DNA of 64,000 nucleotides from Gemmatimonadetes bacterium 13_1_40CM_69_22 (GTDB lineage Bacteria; Gemmatimonadota; Gemmatimonadetes; Gemmatimonadales; GWC2-71-9): NCBI GenBank assembly GCA_001917665.1, contig MNEL01000024.1, positions 1 to 64,000 of the forward strand, read 5' to 3'. Shown piece by piece: positions 40,504 to 50,407 of this stretch (position 1 is its first letter; each line of letters starts with the position of its first letter). The notes under the pieces were generated by a model. It saw only the letters and a program-made list of their open reading frames with translations, ran no database searches and was not told where the DNA came from. The position numbers and the translations under genes were made by a program.

Positions 40504-42753
40504 ATGCGGCGCCCCTTGATCGTCCTGCTCGCCTTGTCCGTCTCGCCTGCCGAGCGTCTGTCCGCCCAGTCACCAACCGAGCGCGCCGCGATCGAGACGC
40601 TGCGGGACTCGCTCGCGCGCGTGACCGACTCGCTGTCGTTGCAGCGTCTCGAGGCCGCGACGATCCAGGTGGCGAAGCAACACCGCGCCGACCCGCTCGT
40701 CCACGTCCGGCTCGGGTTCATCGCCCACCGGCTGGGAGAGATCGCCAACACCAAGTCACATTACGACGCCGCCGCCGGGGAGTTCGAATGGGCCGCGGAG
40801 CTCCGGCCCGACTGGCCCTACCCCTGGTATGGGCTGGGACTCGCCGAGCTGGCGCAGGGCGAGCACGCCGTGATCGCGATCGAAAACCTGCGCCAGCAGC
40901 TCGGCAAGGACTATTTGAGCAAAGCGGCGCGGGCGCTGGCGCGGGCCACGCAAGCCGACGCGAGCTTCGCGCAGGCCAGCATCGACCTCGCCAACGCGGC
41001 GCTGGCCCAGCGCATCCAGCCACGGCTCGAGGTGGCGCTGCAGGCGGTGCGGCTCGCGGCGGCGTCACCCGCGGGGGGGAACGCGCAGGTCCAGCTGGCG
41101 CGGGGCCGGGTGGAGCGGGAGGTCGGCGAAGCGGACTCGGCGCTCGCGGCGTTCCAGGCCTACCTCGGCGTCGGTGGCGACTCCGGGCTCGGTCTGCTCG
41201 AGCTCGCGCGGAGCTACTACTACGCGCAGCGACCGACCGACGGGTGGCGGAGCTATTTCGCCGGGGCGCGCCTGGCGCGGCAGCCGGAGGCGCTGGCGCT
41301 GTATCGCGCCGACCTGGGCGTCGTGGCGCACCGTGACGAGTTGGCGCCGTTCGACGGCTTCACTTCCCCCGGCCCGCGGGCGGCGTGGCTCGAGCGGTTT
41401 TGGCTGCAGCGCGACGTGGCCGAAGCGCGGGAGCCGGGCGAGCGGCTGGCCGAGCACTACCGCCGCTGGTTCTACGCCTGGCACAACTTCCGGCTCGTGA
41501 GCCGGCATCGGCACTACGACATCACCGAGCGCTACCGCACCGATCAGCTCGACTTCGACGACCGCGGCGTCATCTACCTGCGCCACGGCTCGCCCGACAA
41601 GCGTGCGACGTACCCCCGTGTGCTGGACCGCCTCGAGCCGAACGAGACGTGGCTGTACCGGCGGCCCGACGGCGATCTGATCTTTCACTTCGTCGCGCGC
41701 GAGGACGTCCAGGACTACAAGCTGGTGGAGAGTCTGGCCGACGCGCTGTCTTCGGGCTTCCGTGGCGCGCTGGCGCTCGCGGGCCGGCGCGGCCTCGATC
41801 CCCTCACCAGCGACTTGTTCGCCTCGCGGGCGGACATCAATCCGCTGTACGCCCGATTGGGAAACACCCTCGGCTCGGCGAACGCGGCGGGCGTGCTCGC
41901 CACCGAGCGTAGCCTGGGCCAGCGCAGCATCACCGTGGGCACGACCACCGATAGCTACCGCCGGGCGTTCGCCACGCCGCTCGAGGTGCTGGCGTCGGAC
42001 TTCGTCGTCGGCGCGCGCGGTCACGCCGGACAGGAGCTGCACGTCGTGTTCGCCATTCCGGGCCACCGCCTGACGCCGGCCGGGGACTCGACGCGCGTCC
42101 TCTATCCCGTCGCCTTCCGATTGGTCGTCTCGGACAGCCTCGACAACCTGGTGGCGCGACTCGATACGACCCGGGTGTTCGCCGCTGCGGCGCCGCTCCG
42201 TCAGGGCGCGTATCTCACCGGGCGGCTCGCGCTGGCGGTCCCGCCGGGGGCGTACCGCTATCGGTTGCTGGTCCAACAGCCGGGCAGCGACGCGGGAGAC
42301 CTCGTGATCCGTGACTCGATCGCCGTCGGCACGCTCGACGGCGCACGCTTCGCCGCGAGCGACCTCGTACTCGGCCGCCAGGGCTCGGGGCTCGCGTGGA
42401 CGACCGGGTCGGACACGGTGCCGCTGAACCCACTGGGCCGCTTCGCCGAGGGCGGCTCGGCCGAGCTGTATTACGAGGTGTACGGGCTGCCGTCGGGGGC
42501 GTCTTACCACACCATCGTCCGGCTCGAGCGCGAACGGCGTCGCTCGTTGTTTCACCGGCTGTTCGGTGGGGGACAAGCGCCGGTCTTGTTCGAGTTCGAC
42601 GCGCCCGCCGACGGTCCCGTCACGCGGGTGCGTCGCGCGCTCGATCTGCGCGACGCGTCCCAGGGGAGCTACGTTCTCGCCGTCGAGATCCGCGACCCCG
42701 CGACCGCCACGTCGCTCGTTCGCCGTCGCCAGTTCGTCATTGTGTCGCGCTAG
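40504..42753 (+). CDS. GWxTD-domain protein with N-terminal TPR-like region
   Basis: A 749-residue exported protein (short signal peptide at 1-20). Residues 30-240 are helical, TPR-like repeats (FIAHRLGEIANTKSHYDAAAGEFEWAAEL and following). A GWxTD-type domain starts near 330 with ERYRTDQLDFDDRGVIYLRHGSPD. The rest is a beta-rich region. GWxTD proteins are known from Bacteroidota, Acidobacteriota and Gemmatimonadota but have no established function. It is a single transcription unit by promoter position. Confidence 0.82.
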   Translation: MRRPLIVLLALSVSPAERLSAQSPTERAAIETLRDSLARVTDSLSLQRLEAATIQVAKQHRADPLVHVRLGFIAHRLGEIANTKSHYDAAAGEFEWAAELRPDWPYPWYGLGLAELAQGEHAVIAIENLRQQLGKDYLSKAARALARATQADASFAQASIDLANAALAQRIQPRLEVALQAVRLAAASPAGGNAQVQLARGRVEREVGEADSALAAFQAYLGVGGDSGLGLLELARSYYYAQRPTDGWRSYFAGARLARQPEALALYRADLGVVAHRDELAPFDGFTSPGPRAAWLERFWLQRDVAEAREPGERLAEHYRRWFYAWHNFRLVSRHRHYDITERYRTDQLDFDDRGVIYLRHGSPDKRATYPRVLDRLEPNETWLYRRPDGDLIFHFVAREDVQDYKLVESLADALSSGFRGALALAGRRGLDPLTSDLFASRADINPLYARLGNTLGSANAAGVLATERSLGQRSITVGTTTDSYRRAFATPLEVLASDFVVGARGHAGQELHVVFAIPGHRLTPAGDSTRVLYPVAFRLVVSDSLDNLVARLDTTRVFAAAAPLRQGAYLTGRLALAVPPGAYRYRLLVQQPGSDAGDLVIRDSIAVGTLDGARFAASDLVLGRQGSGLAWTTGSDTVPLNPLGRFAEGGSAELYYEVYGLPSGASYHTIVRLERERRRSLFHRLFGGGQAPVLFEFDAPADGPVTRVRRALDLRDASQGSYVLAVEIRDPATATSLVRRRQFVIVSR

Positions 42754-42757
42754 TCGG

Positions 42758-42787
42758 TTGACACCCGCTCCGACGCGCCCGTAAGTT
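42758..42787 (+). promoter_or_regulatory. predicted kinase promoter
   Basis: A consensus -35 TTGACA (42758-42763), an 18-base spacer and TAAGTT (42782-42787) start 4 bases after the GWxTD stop. The kinase ATG is 24 bases after the -10, giving a short leader. Confidence 0.6.
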
Positions 42788-42811
42788 TCCGCGACTCCTC
42801 GGAAATAATGG

Positions 42812-44677
42812 ATGTATTGCTCCCGCTGCGGCACTCAGAACGACGACGCCAGTAAGTTCTGCCGCTCCTGCGGCCTGGATCTCGCGGCAACGCCGATCCA
42901 GAATACGCAAGAGCTGACCGAGCTCGAGCTCGTGCGGGAGCAGCTCAAGGACGAGTACGAGATCCTCGACGAGCTCGGTCGGGGCGGCATGGCCATCGTC
43001 TTCAAGGCGCGCGAGAAACAGCTGGAGCGCGAGGTCGCCATCAAGGTCCTGCCGTTCTCGCTCGCGTTCGACAAAGAATTCGTCGAGCGGTTTCAGCGTG
43101 AGGCCCGCACCTCGGCGAAGCTCGAGCACCCCAGCATCATCCCGATCTACCGGGTCGGCAAGTCCGGCCGGGTGATCTACTTCGTCATGAAGTTTTTGCG
43201 CGGCAAGCCGCTCGCATCCGTCCTCGCGGCGCGCGGCTCGCTCCCCCCCGCCGAGATCCGCCAGGTCCTCGTGCAGGTCGCGCGCGCGCTCGCCTACGCG
43301 CACAAGAGCGGCATCGTGCATCGCGACATCAAGCCCGACAACATCATGTTCGACGAGCACGGCCAGGCCGTCGTGACGGACTTCGGCATCGCCAAGGCGG
43401 CGACCGGCGGAAAGCTCACGGGCACGGGCATGTCGATCGGCACCCCGCACTACATGAGCCCCGAACAGGCCCGGGCGCAGCAGCTCGACGGGCGCAGCGA
43501 CGTCTACTCGCTCGGCGTCGTCGCCTACCAATGCCTCACCGGCAGCGTGCCGTTCGACGGCGAGGACTCTTTCTCCATCGGCTACAAGCACATCATGGAG
43601 GAGGTGCCTACGCCGCCGCTCGAGACCTACGACCAGCGCACCCTGTTCGAGATCGTCCGGAAGATGATGGCCAAGGTCCCAGACGATCGCTTCCAGACTG
43701 CCGACGATCTGGTCCAGGCGCTCGAAGCGGGCGGCGGATTCGCGGCCGTCGGGCTCGCGACCGCGCCGACCCGCGCGATCCCGTCGCTCGCGGGCGCCCG
43801 CATCGCCGGCGCGCCCACCACGCCGCTGCCGGGCGCGCCGATGGGGGCGCGGCTCGCTGCCTCCGTCGAGCACCACCGCTCCGTGGGCGCGGGGATCGCC
43901 CTCTGGGTCGTCGTCGTCGTCGTGGCGCTCGGTGCCCCGGGCCTCTATGCCTACAAGAAGGGCCTGCTCTTCTTCGCGCGCGCCGCGGTGCCCGACTCGG
44001 TGTCCGCCACCCTCCGGGACACGCTCGCGCAGCGGCTGCTGGGGGACACCGGCGCGTCCGGCGCCGCTCCGGACACGGCTGCCACGCGGCCCGCAGTGGG
44101 CGAGACGACGCACCCGCCCGTCGCGCCGGGGACGCCGGGGCGGCTCACGCTGCAGGGCCTGCCGGCGGGCGCCCGCGTCACGCTCAACGGGCAGCCGTTC
44201 CGTGGTACGCAGGGTGACGTGCCCCCCGGCACGTACGCGCTCGTCGTGCGGGCCGCGGGGTTCGCGCCGTACGAGCGGCCGGTTGTGATCACGCCGGGCG
44301 CGCCGTTGAGCGTCCAGGTCGAACTCGACCCGGCCACGATCGGCGGTGGGGAAAGTGGGACGGGCCCGTGCGACGCCCCCGGGCCGGAGTACAATCACGG
44401 CAAGATCTGCTTCGACACGCCGCCCGTCCCGCTCTCCGTCACGCGCATCCCGATCCCCGCCGACGCGCCGATGCTGCCACGGCAAGCCATCCTCCTGATC
44501 CGTGTCTCGCGCGACGGCGCCACGCTCGAGGCCCGCGTGTTCGGCCCCTCCAACCTCGCTACCTTCAACGATCAAGCGATGGACATGGCGAGGAACCTCC
44601 GTTGGAACCCCGCACAGAAGAACGGTGAGCCGGTCGACGCGTGGGTGCAGTGGCCGTTCCAGCCGGTGAGGCAGTAA
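42812..44677 (+). CDS. Ser/Thr kinase-transmembrane-PEGA-TonB_C fusion
   Basis: A 621-residue protein. An N-terminal zinc ribbon (CSRCGTQNDDASKFCRSCG) precedes a PknB-like kinase (about 48-310) with GRGGMAIVF, AIKVLPF, VHRDIKPDN, TDFGIAKA and GTPHYMSPEQ. One membrane helix lies near 355-380. Outside, a PEGA domain (about 445-510: LTLQGLPAGARVTLNG) is followed by a C-terminal domain resembling TonB_C (ILLIRVSRDGATLEA...NDQAMDMARNLRWNPA). The sensor half could bind cell wall or an outer-membrane partner. The 3' end overlaps the gamma-carbonic-anhydrase gene. Confidence 0.9.
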   Translation: MYCSRCGTQNDDASKFCRSCGLDLAATPIQNTQELTELELVREQLKDEYEILDELGRGGMAIVFKAREKQLEREVAIKVLPFSLAFDKEFVERFQREARTSAKLEHPSIIPIYRVGKSGRVIYFVMKFLRGKPLASVLAARGSLPPAEIRQVLVQVARALAYAHKSGIVHRDIKPDNIMFDEHGQAVVTDFGIAKAATGGKLTGTGMSIGTPHYMSPEQARAQQLDGRSDVYSLGVVAYQCLTGSVPFDGEDSFSIGYKHIMEEVPTPPLETYDQRTLFEIVRKMMAKVPDDRFQTADDLVQALEAGGGFAAVGLATAPTRAIPSLAGARIAGAPTTPLPGAPMGARLAASVEHHRSVGAGIALWVVVVVVALGAPGLYAYKKGLLFFARAAVPDSVSATLRDTLAQRLLGDTGASGAAPDTAATRPAVGETTHPPVAPGTPGRLTLQGLPAGARVTLNGQPFRGTQGDVPPGTYALVVRAAGFAPYERPVVITPGAPLSVQVELDPATIGGGESGTGPCDAPGPEYNHGKICFDTPPVPLSVTRIPIPADAPMLPRQAILLIRVSRDGATLEARVFGPSNLATFNDQAMDMARNLRWNPAQKNGEPVDAWVQWPFQPVRQ

Positions 44678-45183
44678 TCCACATCCACGCGACCGCATTC
44701 ATCGCCCCGGGCGCCGTAGTGCTGGGGGACGTGACACTGGGCGCGCGCGCCAGCGTCTGGTACGGCGCCGTGCTGCGCGGCGACATGGCAGCGATCGTGG
44801 TGGGCGAGGCGACGAACCTGCAGGACGGCACCATCGTCCATGTGGACGAGGGGAAGCCCGCGCGGATCGGCGCCCGGGTCGGGGTGGGCCACCGGGCCAT
44901 CCTGCACGGCTGCACCGTGGAGGACGACTGCCTGATCGGCATGGGCAGCATTCTCCTGAACGACGTGCACGTCGGCACCGGGAGCGTGGTGGCCGCCGGT
45001 GCGGTGGTGCCGGAGGGAACCCGGGTGCCGCCCGGGTCGTTGATGGTCGGTGTGCCTGCCCGCATGGCGCGGCGCGTGGACGACGCCCTACGGGAGCGGA
45101 TCCGGCTCACGTGGGAGCACTACGTGGCGGAAGCGGAGCGTCATCGCGCGGGCCGGTTCCCGATCGTGCGAGCAGGTTTGTGA
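44641..45183 (+). CDS. gamma-carbonic anhydrase-like hexapeptide-repeat protein
   Basis: A left-handed beta-helix protein of 180 residues, of the YrdA/PaaY/gamma-CA class. Hexapeptide repeats run through IAPGAVVLGDVTLGARASVWYGAVLRGD to GVGHRAILHGC. The three zinc-site His are in TIVHVDEG, VGHRA and ILHGC. A helical tail (DDALRERIRLTWEHYV) closes the fold. The catalytic activity of this subgroup is often absent. The start is uncertain: GTG 44641 or 44650, both inside the kinase gene. Confidence 0.85.
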   Translation: MGAVAVPAGEAVIHIHATAFIAPGAVVLGDVTLGARASVWYGAVLRGDMAAIVVGEATNLQDGTIVHVDEGKPARIGARVGVGHRAILHGCTVEDDCLIGMGSILLNDVHVGTGSVVAAGAVVPEGTRVPPGSLMVGVPARMARRVDDALRERIRLTWEHYVAEAERHRAGRFPIVRAGL

Positions 45184-45207
45184 TGTGAATTGCTGAAAAG
45201 CGTTGTA

Positions 45208-45248
45208 CGGGCAGCGCTCTCGCGAGTGTTGCCTCGACGTGCTGCCCG
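45208..45248 (+). terminator. long-loop hairpin after the gamma-CA gene
   Basis: CGGGCAGC pairs with GCTGCCCG around a 25-base loop that itself holds a short CTCGCGAG palindrome. The next T-run is about 20 bases away, so it is a weak terminator candidate. Confidence 0.35.
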
Positions 45249-45312
45249 GCCTACCTTGCTGCTCCGCGTTTTTTGTCTCGCGCGCTGTTAAATTCACGCA
45301 TAGCACGCGCTT

Positions 45313-45328
45313 TGTGAGCACGCTCACA
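45313..45328. promoter_or_regulatory. CRP/FNR-type site before nrdJ
   Basis: TGTGA-N6-TCACA matches the CRP consensus exactly. It lies 20 bases before the nrdJ ATG, a position suited to repression rather than activation unless the promoter lies downstream of where I expect. GCAGAGGA between it and the ATG is the ribosome site. Confidence 0.45.
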
Positions 45329-45348
45329 CCGCAGAGGAACGAGCCGGC

Positions 45349-47835
45349 ATGACCGCTTCCACCCGCAAGGGGACGCTCGATCTGAGCCCCAACGCCATCA
45401 CCGTGCTCGAGCGGCGCTACCTGGTGAAGGACGACCAGGGCAGGCCGGTCGAGCAACCCGAAGACCTGTTCTGGCGGGTGGCCCGCACCGTCGCCGAGCC
45501 GGACGGCCGCTACGGCGCCTCCGACAAGGCCGTCGAGGGCCTCGCCGAGACGTTCTTCGAGCTGATGGCGACGCGCGTGTGGATGCCGAACTCACCCACG
45601 CTCATGAACGCCGGTCGACCGTTGGGGCAGCTGTCCGCCTGCTTCGTGCTGCCGGTGGACGATTCCCTCTCGAACGGCCAGAGCGGCATCTACGACACGC
45701 TCCGCGCCATGGCCCTGGTGCACCAGTCAGGGGGCGGGACCGGCTTTTCGTTCTCGCGCCTGCGCCCCAAGAACGACGTGGTGCGCTCGACGATGGGAGT
45801 GGCCTCGGGCCCGGTGTCGTTCATGAAGCTGTACGACGCGTCGACCGACGTGGTCAAGCAGGGCGGCACCCGCCGCGGCGCGAACATGGGCATCCTGCGG
45901 GTGGACCATCCCGACATCCTCGAGTTCATCGCCTGCAAGGACGACCTCACCCAGGTGACGAACTTCAACATCTCGGTCGCCGTCACGGACGCGTTCATGC
46001 GGGCGGTCGAGGAGGGCACGAGCTACGACTTGATCCACCCTCGTCATGGCGCGGTGGTGGGTCAGCTCGACGCCCGTGACGTGTTTCGCAAGATCGTCCA
46101 CGGCGCCTGGAAGACGGGCGAGCCGGGGGTGTACTTCATCGACCGCGCCAACCACTACAACCCGGTCCCTCGTCTCGGCAGCTACGAGGCGACGAACCCC
46201 TGCGGCGAGCAGCCGCTGCTCCCCTACGATGTGTGCAACCTGGGGTCCATCAACGTCGGCGTGTTCGCGCGAGACGGGGATGTGGATTGGGACCGCCTGC
46301 GCACGGCGGTGCACCTCTGCACCCACTTTCTCGACAATGTGATCGACGCGAACCGCTATCCGCTCGCGGAGATCGACGACCTCGCCAAGCGCATCCGGCG
46401 CATCGGGCTCGGCGTGATGGGGTGGGCGGACCTGCTGGTGCGGCTCGGGCTGCCCTACGACTCGGACGAAGGCGTGGCGCTCGGCCGCCGGCTCATGGAG
46501 TTCGTGGACGAAGAGGCCAAGGTGGCGTCGGAGAAGCTGGCCGAGCAGCGGGGAGTCTTTGCGGAGTGGGAGCAATCGATCTGGGGGCCGGACGCGACCT
46601 GCGCCCGCGGCCCGCAGGGCGAGCGGGTGCGCCCCATGCGCCGGCTCCGCAACTGCAACCTCACCACGGTGGCGCCCACGGGGACGATCTCGATCATCGC
46701 GGGGTGCTCTTCGGGGATCGAGCCGCTGTTCGCGGTCGCGTTCATGCGCAACCAGGCCGGCGTGCTGATGCCCGACGTCAACGAGGATTTCGTGCGCCTC
46801 GCGCAGCACGAAGGCTGGTACTCGGACGCCCTCATGCAGCGGATCGCCGCGGCGGGCCACATCCACTTCGACGAGGTGCCCGCGAAATGGCAGCGGGTGT
46901 TCGTGACGGCGCACGACGTGACCCCCGAGTGGCACATCCAGATGCAGGCTGCCTTCCAGGAGTTCACCGACTCGGCGATCTCCAAGACCTGCAACTTCGC
47001 GAACGACGCGACCGAAGAGTATGTCGAGAAGATCTACCGCTACGCCTACAAGCTCGGCTGCAAGGGCGTGACGGTGTACCGGGACGCGTCGCGCGAGATG
47101 CAGGTGCTCTCCACCGGCGCCACCGCCAAGAAGGTCAAGGAGCAGGCGGCGGGTGCGGTCGCGGACGACGCCCCGCCCCAGCTCGCCGAGGCCTTGGGTC
47201 GGGTCGCCGAGCTCGACGCGGAGCTGGAGCGCACGCGCACGCGGCTGCACGACGCCGAGGCGGAGAACCTCCAGCGCCGCGCCAAGCGCTCGCGTCCCGA
47301 CCTGCTCAAGGGGTCCACCCGGCGGGTCGAGACCCCGCTGGGCACGATGTACGTGACCATCACGGAGGACGACAAGGGCCAGCCGTTCGAGGTGTTCATC
47401 TCGCTCGGCAAGGCCGGGGGTGCGCTGATGGCGGACGTGGAGGCGATCGGGCGCCTGATCTCGCTCGCGCTGCGCTCCGGCATCCCGATGCGGGAGATCT
47501 ACCGCCAGCTCCGCGGCATCTCCTCGGACCGCGCCGTCGGTCTGGGCCCGAACAAGGTGCTCTCCGTCCCCGACGCGATCGGCATCGCGATCGAAAAGTG
47601 GATGCAGGACAAGCTGGGCGTGCAGCAGGACCTGCTGGCGACCGCCGTCGGGGGTGGATCGGCGGGACCGGGGGGGGGGCGCGAGGGGATCCCGCAGGAG
47701 GGCGGCACAGTGGCGCTGCGGGGCGGAGCGCCCCCGCAGGACTTCATCGGGGCCTGCCCGGACTGCGGCTCGCAGCTCGCGTTCAGCGAAGGCTGCGCGA
47801 AGTGCCACGTGTGCGGCTTCTCGGAGTGCGGCTGA
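45349..47835 (+). CDS. nrdJ: class II (B12-dependent) ribonucleoside-diphosphate reductase
   Basis: Makes deoxyribonucleotides with adenosylcobalamin as the radical source, independent of oxygen. The 828-residue protein has the first catalytic Cys in [11 protein letters not shown], the signature [20 protein letters not shown], and radical-enzyme stretches such as [14 protein letters not shown] zinc-ribbon-like C-terminus (CPDCG...[13 protein letters not shown]) would carry the shuttle cysteines. No ATG-proximal allosteric cone is apparent. The ATG has a GAGGA ribosome site, and a CRP-like site lies in the leader. Confidence 0.95.
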   Translation: MTASTRKGTLDLSPNAITVLERRYLVKDDQGRPVEQPEDLFWRVARTVAEPDGRYGASDKAVEGLAETFFELMATRVWMPNSPTLMNAGRPLGQLSACFVLPVDDSLSNGQSGIYDTLRAMALVHQSGGGTGFSFSRLRPKNDVVRSTMGVASGPVSFMKLYDASTDVVKQGGTRRGANMGILRVDHPDILEFIACKDDLTQVTNFNISVAVTDAFMRAVEEGTSYDLIHPRHGAVVGQLDARDVFRKIVHGAWKTGEPGVYFIDRANHYNPVPRLGSYEATNPCGEQPLLPYDVCNLGSINVGVFARDGDVDWDRLRTAVHLCTHFLDNVIDANRYPLAEIDDLAKRIRRIGLGVMGWADLLVRLGLPYDSDEGVALGRRLMEFVDEEAKVASEKLAEQRGVFAEWEQSIWGPDATCARGPQGERVRPMRRLRNCNLTTVAPTGTISIIAGCSSGIEPLFAVAFMRNQAGVLMPDVNEDFVRLAQHEGWYSDALMQRIAAAGHIHFDEVPAKWQRVFVTAHDVTPEWHIQMQAAFQEFTDSAISKTCNFANDATEEYVEKIYRYAYKLGCKGVTVYRDASREMQVLSTGATAKKVKEQAAGAVADDAPPQLAEALGRVAELDAELERTRTRLHDAEAENLQRRAKRSRPDLLKGSTRRVETPLGTMYVTITEDDKGQPFEVFISLGKAGGALMADVEAIGRLISLALRSGIPMREIYRQLRGISSDRAVGLGPNKVLSVPDAIGIAIEKWMQDKLGVQQDLLATAVGGGSAGPGGGREGIPQEGGTVALRGGAPPQDFIGACPDCGSQLAFSEGCAKCHVCGFSECG

Positions 47836-47843
47836 ACCGTCGG

Positions 47844-48656
47844 CTACTTCTCGAACATCAGCTCCTTCGCCCGCTGGGTCGCCTTCACGACGGCCTTGAT
47901 CAGGGTCACGCGCAGCTTCCCCTCCTCCAGCTCGAGGATGCCGTCGATGGTGCAGCCCGCCGGCGTGGTGACGGCATCCTTGAGCAGGGCAGGGTGATCA
48001 CCGGTTTCGAGCGCGACCTTGGCGGCGCCGAGCAGCGTCTGCGCCGCTAACAGGGTCGCCACGTCCCGGGGCAGACCGACCTTCACGCCGGCTTCCGCCA
48101 GCGACTCGAGAATGATGTAAACGAACGCCGGTCCGCTGGCGGAGAGTCCGGTCACCGCATCCATGTGCTTCTCGTCCACCACCACGGTTCGCCCCACAGT
48201 GTCGAACAGCTGGCGGGCCGCCTGGAGGTGGGCGTCGGTCGCGTGACTGCCCCGGCAGATTCCCGTCATGCCGGCGCCCACCTGGCACGGGGTGTTCGGC
48301 ATCGCGCGCACCACCGGCACTCCTCGCTCGAGTCGACCCTCGATGTAGCTGGTGGGCACCGAGGCCGCCGCGGACACGATCAGCTTCGCCGGCGTGACGT
48401 CGGCGCGGATCTCGTCGAGCAGCTCGCCCACGTTCTGGGGCTTGACTGCGATCAGGATGATGTCCCCCGCACGCGCCGCGGCGCGGTTGTCCGTGCCGAC
48501 CGTCACCGGCAGGTGCGCGCTCAGCGCGCGGGCCCGTTCGACGTGGCGCACGGTGGCGCAGGCGCTGCCCGGGGAGACGCCGGCCTTCAACAGGCCCTGG
48601 AGCAGGATGGTTCCGATCTTCCCCAATCCCAGCACCGCCACGCGTTGGTTCGTCAT
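47844..48656 (-). CDS. proC: pyrroline-5-carboxylate reductase
   Basis: Reduces P5C to proline using NAD(P)H. The 270-residue protein has the N-terminal Rossmann motif VLGLGKIG, VKPQNVGELL, the family motif RAMPNTPCQVGAGMT and the C-terminal KDAVTTPAGCTIDGI signature. ATG 48656 is chosen: seven bases separate it from the dapD stop, and the extra track codons lie inside dapD. It is the last gene of the lysC-dap operon, so proline and lysine synthesis are transcribed together here. Confidence 0.95.
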   Translation of the reverse strand: MTNQRVAVLGLGKIGTILLQGLLKAGVSPGSACATVRHVERARALSAHLPVTVGTDNRAAARAGDIILIAVKPQNVGELLDEIRADVTPAKLIVSAAASVPTSYIEGRLERGVPVVRAMPNTPCQVGAGMTGICRGSHATDAHLQAARQLFDTVGRTVVVDEKHMDAVTGLSASGPAFVYIILESLAEAGVKVGLPRDVATLLAAQTLLGAAKVALETGDHPALLKDAVTTPAGCTIDGILELEEGKLRVTLIKAVVKATQRAKELMFEK

Positions 48657-48663
48657 AGCCACC

Positions 48664-49497
48664 TCATCGCAGGTCGTCTTCGAGCAGCGTCGCCGCGTCG
48701 GTCTTCTCGTCACGGTACTTGACGATCACCGGAGTGTAGAGCGAGACACCCCAGCGACCGGCGACCGATCCCGGCGCGGCGCGCGCGCCGGGCACCACCA
48801 CGGCGCCGCTCGGAATCTCGAGCGAGCGTTCCGCGGTGCCCCGATATACTTGCTCGCGCACCAGGTCATACACGGCAGTCGAGCCGGTGAGGATCGTTCC
48901 CGCGGCGAGCACGGCTCGGTCGCGCACGATCGTGCCCTCGTAGACGCCGCACCCTCCCCCTACCAGCACATCGTCCTCGATGATCACAGGCAGCGCACCG
49001 ACCGGCTCCAGCACGCCGCCGATCTGCGCGGCCGCCGACAGATGCACGCGCTTCCCGATCTGCGCGCACGAGCCGACCAGGGCGTGACTGTCGATCATGG
49101 TGGCTTCGTCGACGTAGGCCCCCACGTTTACGTACATCGGCGGCATGCACACCACGCCGGGCGCCAGGTAGGCCCCGTCGCGGACGCTGGAGCCACCTGG
49201 TACGATGCGCACCCGGTCGGCGAGCGTGGTGGGCCGCACGGGATACGTGTCCTTGTCAAAGAAGCGCACGCCGGGGTGCGGCGACATATCGACCAGCGCC
49301 CCCATCCGAAAGCCGGCGAGGATGCCGCGCTTCACCCAGGCGTTGACGCACCACGTCCCGTCCGCGGTCCGTTCGGCCGCGCGAATCTCGCCGCGGGCGA
49401 GGCCGGCCCGAAACTCGGCGAACAGGGCCCGGTCGGCGTCGCTGTAGCTGTGGTGCGCCGCCGCGGTGAGAGCCTCGATGCGATCACGCAGCGACAT
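48664..49497 (-). CDS. dapD: tetrahydrodipicolinate N-succinyltransferase
   Basis: Uses succinyl-CoA on tetrahydrodipicolinate in the succinylase branch of lysine/DAP synthesis. The 277-residue protein has an N-terminal helical domain ([10 protein letters not shown]) and a left-handed beta-helix with [34 protein letters not shown] 49497 starts 14 bases inside the dapA 3' end. No dapC aminotransferase or dapF epimerase is in the window. Confidence 0.95.
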   Translation of the reverse strand: MSLRDRIEALTAAAHHSYSDADRALFAEFRAGLARGEIRAAERTADGTWCVNAWVKRGILAGFRMGALVDMSPHPGVRFFDKDTYPVRPTTLADRVRIVPGGSSVRDGAYLAPGVVCMPPMYVNVGAYVDEATMIDSHALVGSCAQIGKRVHLSAAAQIGGVLEPVGALPVIIEDDVLVGGGCGVYEGTIVRDRAVLAAGTILTGSTAVYDLVREQVYRGTAERSLEIPSGAVVVPGARAAPGSVAGRWGVSLYTPVIVKYRDEKTDAATLLEDDLR

Positions 49498-50407
49498 GCG
49501 CCGCGCCAGGCACGAGGCCAAGCTCCGAGAGCGCCGCGCGCAGGCGGGCGCGGGTCTGCTCTTGGACGGGCACGAGGGGCAGGCGATAGTGCTCCTCGAG
49601 CAGCCCCAGCGCCGCCAGCGCGGCCTTCACGGGCCCCGGATTCGACTCGATGAAGTTCGCTTCCATCAGAGGCAGCAGCCGGTAGTGGAGCGCGCGCGCG
49701 GCCGCCCACTCGCCTCGGAGCGCGAGCTCGGTGAGGCGCGCCATCGAGTCGGGCGCCTCGTTCGACACGACCGACACCACACCGTCGGCGCCCAGCGCGA
49801 TGAGCGGCAACGTCACGGCGTCGTCGCCCGAAAGCACGCGAAAGTTCGAGGGCCGGTCGCGGAGGATGGCCATGATCTGCTGGAGATCTCCCGAGGCCTC
49901 CTTCGTGCCGACGATGTTGTCGCGCTCCCGGGCGAGAGTCAGGGTCGTCGCGGCCGAGATGTTCGACGCCGTGCGACCCGGCACGTTGTACAGCAGGACC
50001 GGCAGGTCGTCCACCGCTTCGGCGACCGCTCGGAAGTGCGCCACGAGGCCCGCTTGGGTCGGCTTGTTGTAGTACGGCGCCACCACCAGGATCGCGTCCG
50101 CGCCCGCGGCGCGGGCCTCCCGCGCCCGCTCGATCGTGACCGCGGTGGCGTTACTCCCCACGCCGGCGATTACCCGCGCACGCCCGTGCGCCACCTCGAC
50201 GGTGAGCGCGATGAGCCGCCGCTGCTCCGGGGGATCGAGCGTCGCCGCCTCGCCCGTCGTGCCGCAGGGCACGAGCAGCGGCACGCCGCCCGCGATCTGC
50301 CGCTCGATGAGGGCGCGAAACCGTGGCTCGTCAACGTCGCCGGTGGCGGCGAACGGGGTCACGAGCGCGGTCCCGCAGCCGCGCAGCCAATCGACGCGTG
50401 TGGTCAT
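49484..50407 (-). CDS. dapA: 4-hydroxy-tetrahydrodipicolinate synthase
   Basis: Condenses pyruvate and aspartate semialdehyde. The 307-residue protein has [18 protein letters not shown], the Tyr in LYNVPGRT, the Schiff-base Lys in GTKEASGD and the C-terminal [11 protein letters not shown] typical of DapA. It overlaps dapB by four bases (ATGA) and dapD by 14. It is the authentic lysine-pathway copy; a distant paralogue is at 3878. Confidence 0.96.
   Translation of the reverse strand: MTTRVDWLRGCGTALVTPFAATGDVDEPRFRALIERQIAGGVPLLVPCGTTGEAATLDPPEQRRLIALTVEVAHGRARVIAGVGSNATAVTIERAREARAAGADAILVVAPYYNKPTQAGLVAHFRAVAEAVDDLPVLLYNVPGRTASNISAATTLTLARERDNIVGTKEASGDLQQIMAILRDRPSNFRVLSGDDAVTLPLIALGADGVVSVVSNEAPDSMARLTELALRGEWAAARALHYRLLPLMEANFIESNPGPVKAALAALGLLEEHYRLPLVPVQEQTRARLRAALSELGLVPGAAHVAA

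Noticed and set aside
41065-42834. 589-aa minus-strand ORF opposite the GWxTD gene
   Set aside because: Shadow frame with low-complexity composition; the plus-strand gene has a promoter and domain support.
45727-47808. 693-aa minus-strand ORF opposite nrdJ
   Set aside because: Arg/His/Pro/Gly-rich shadow translation of a clear nrdJ gene.
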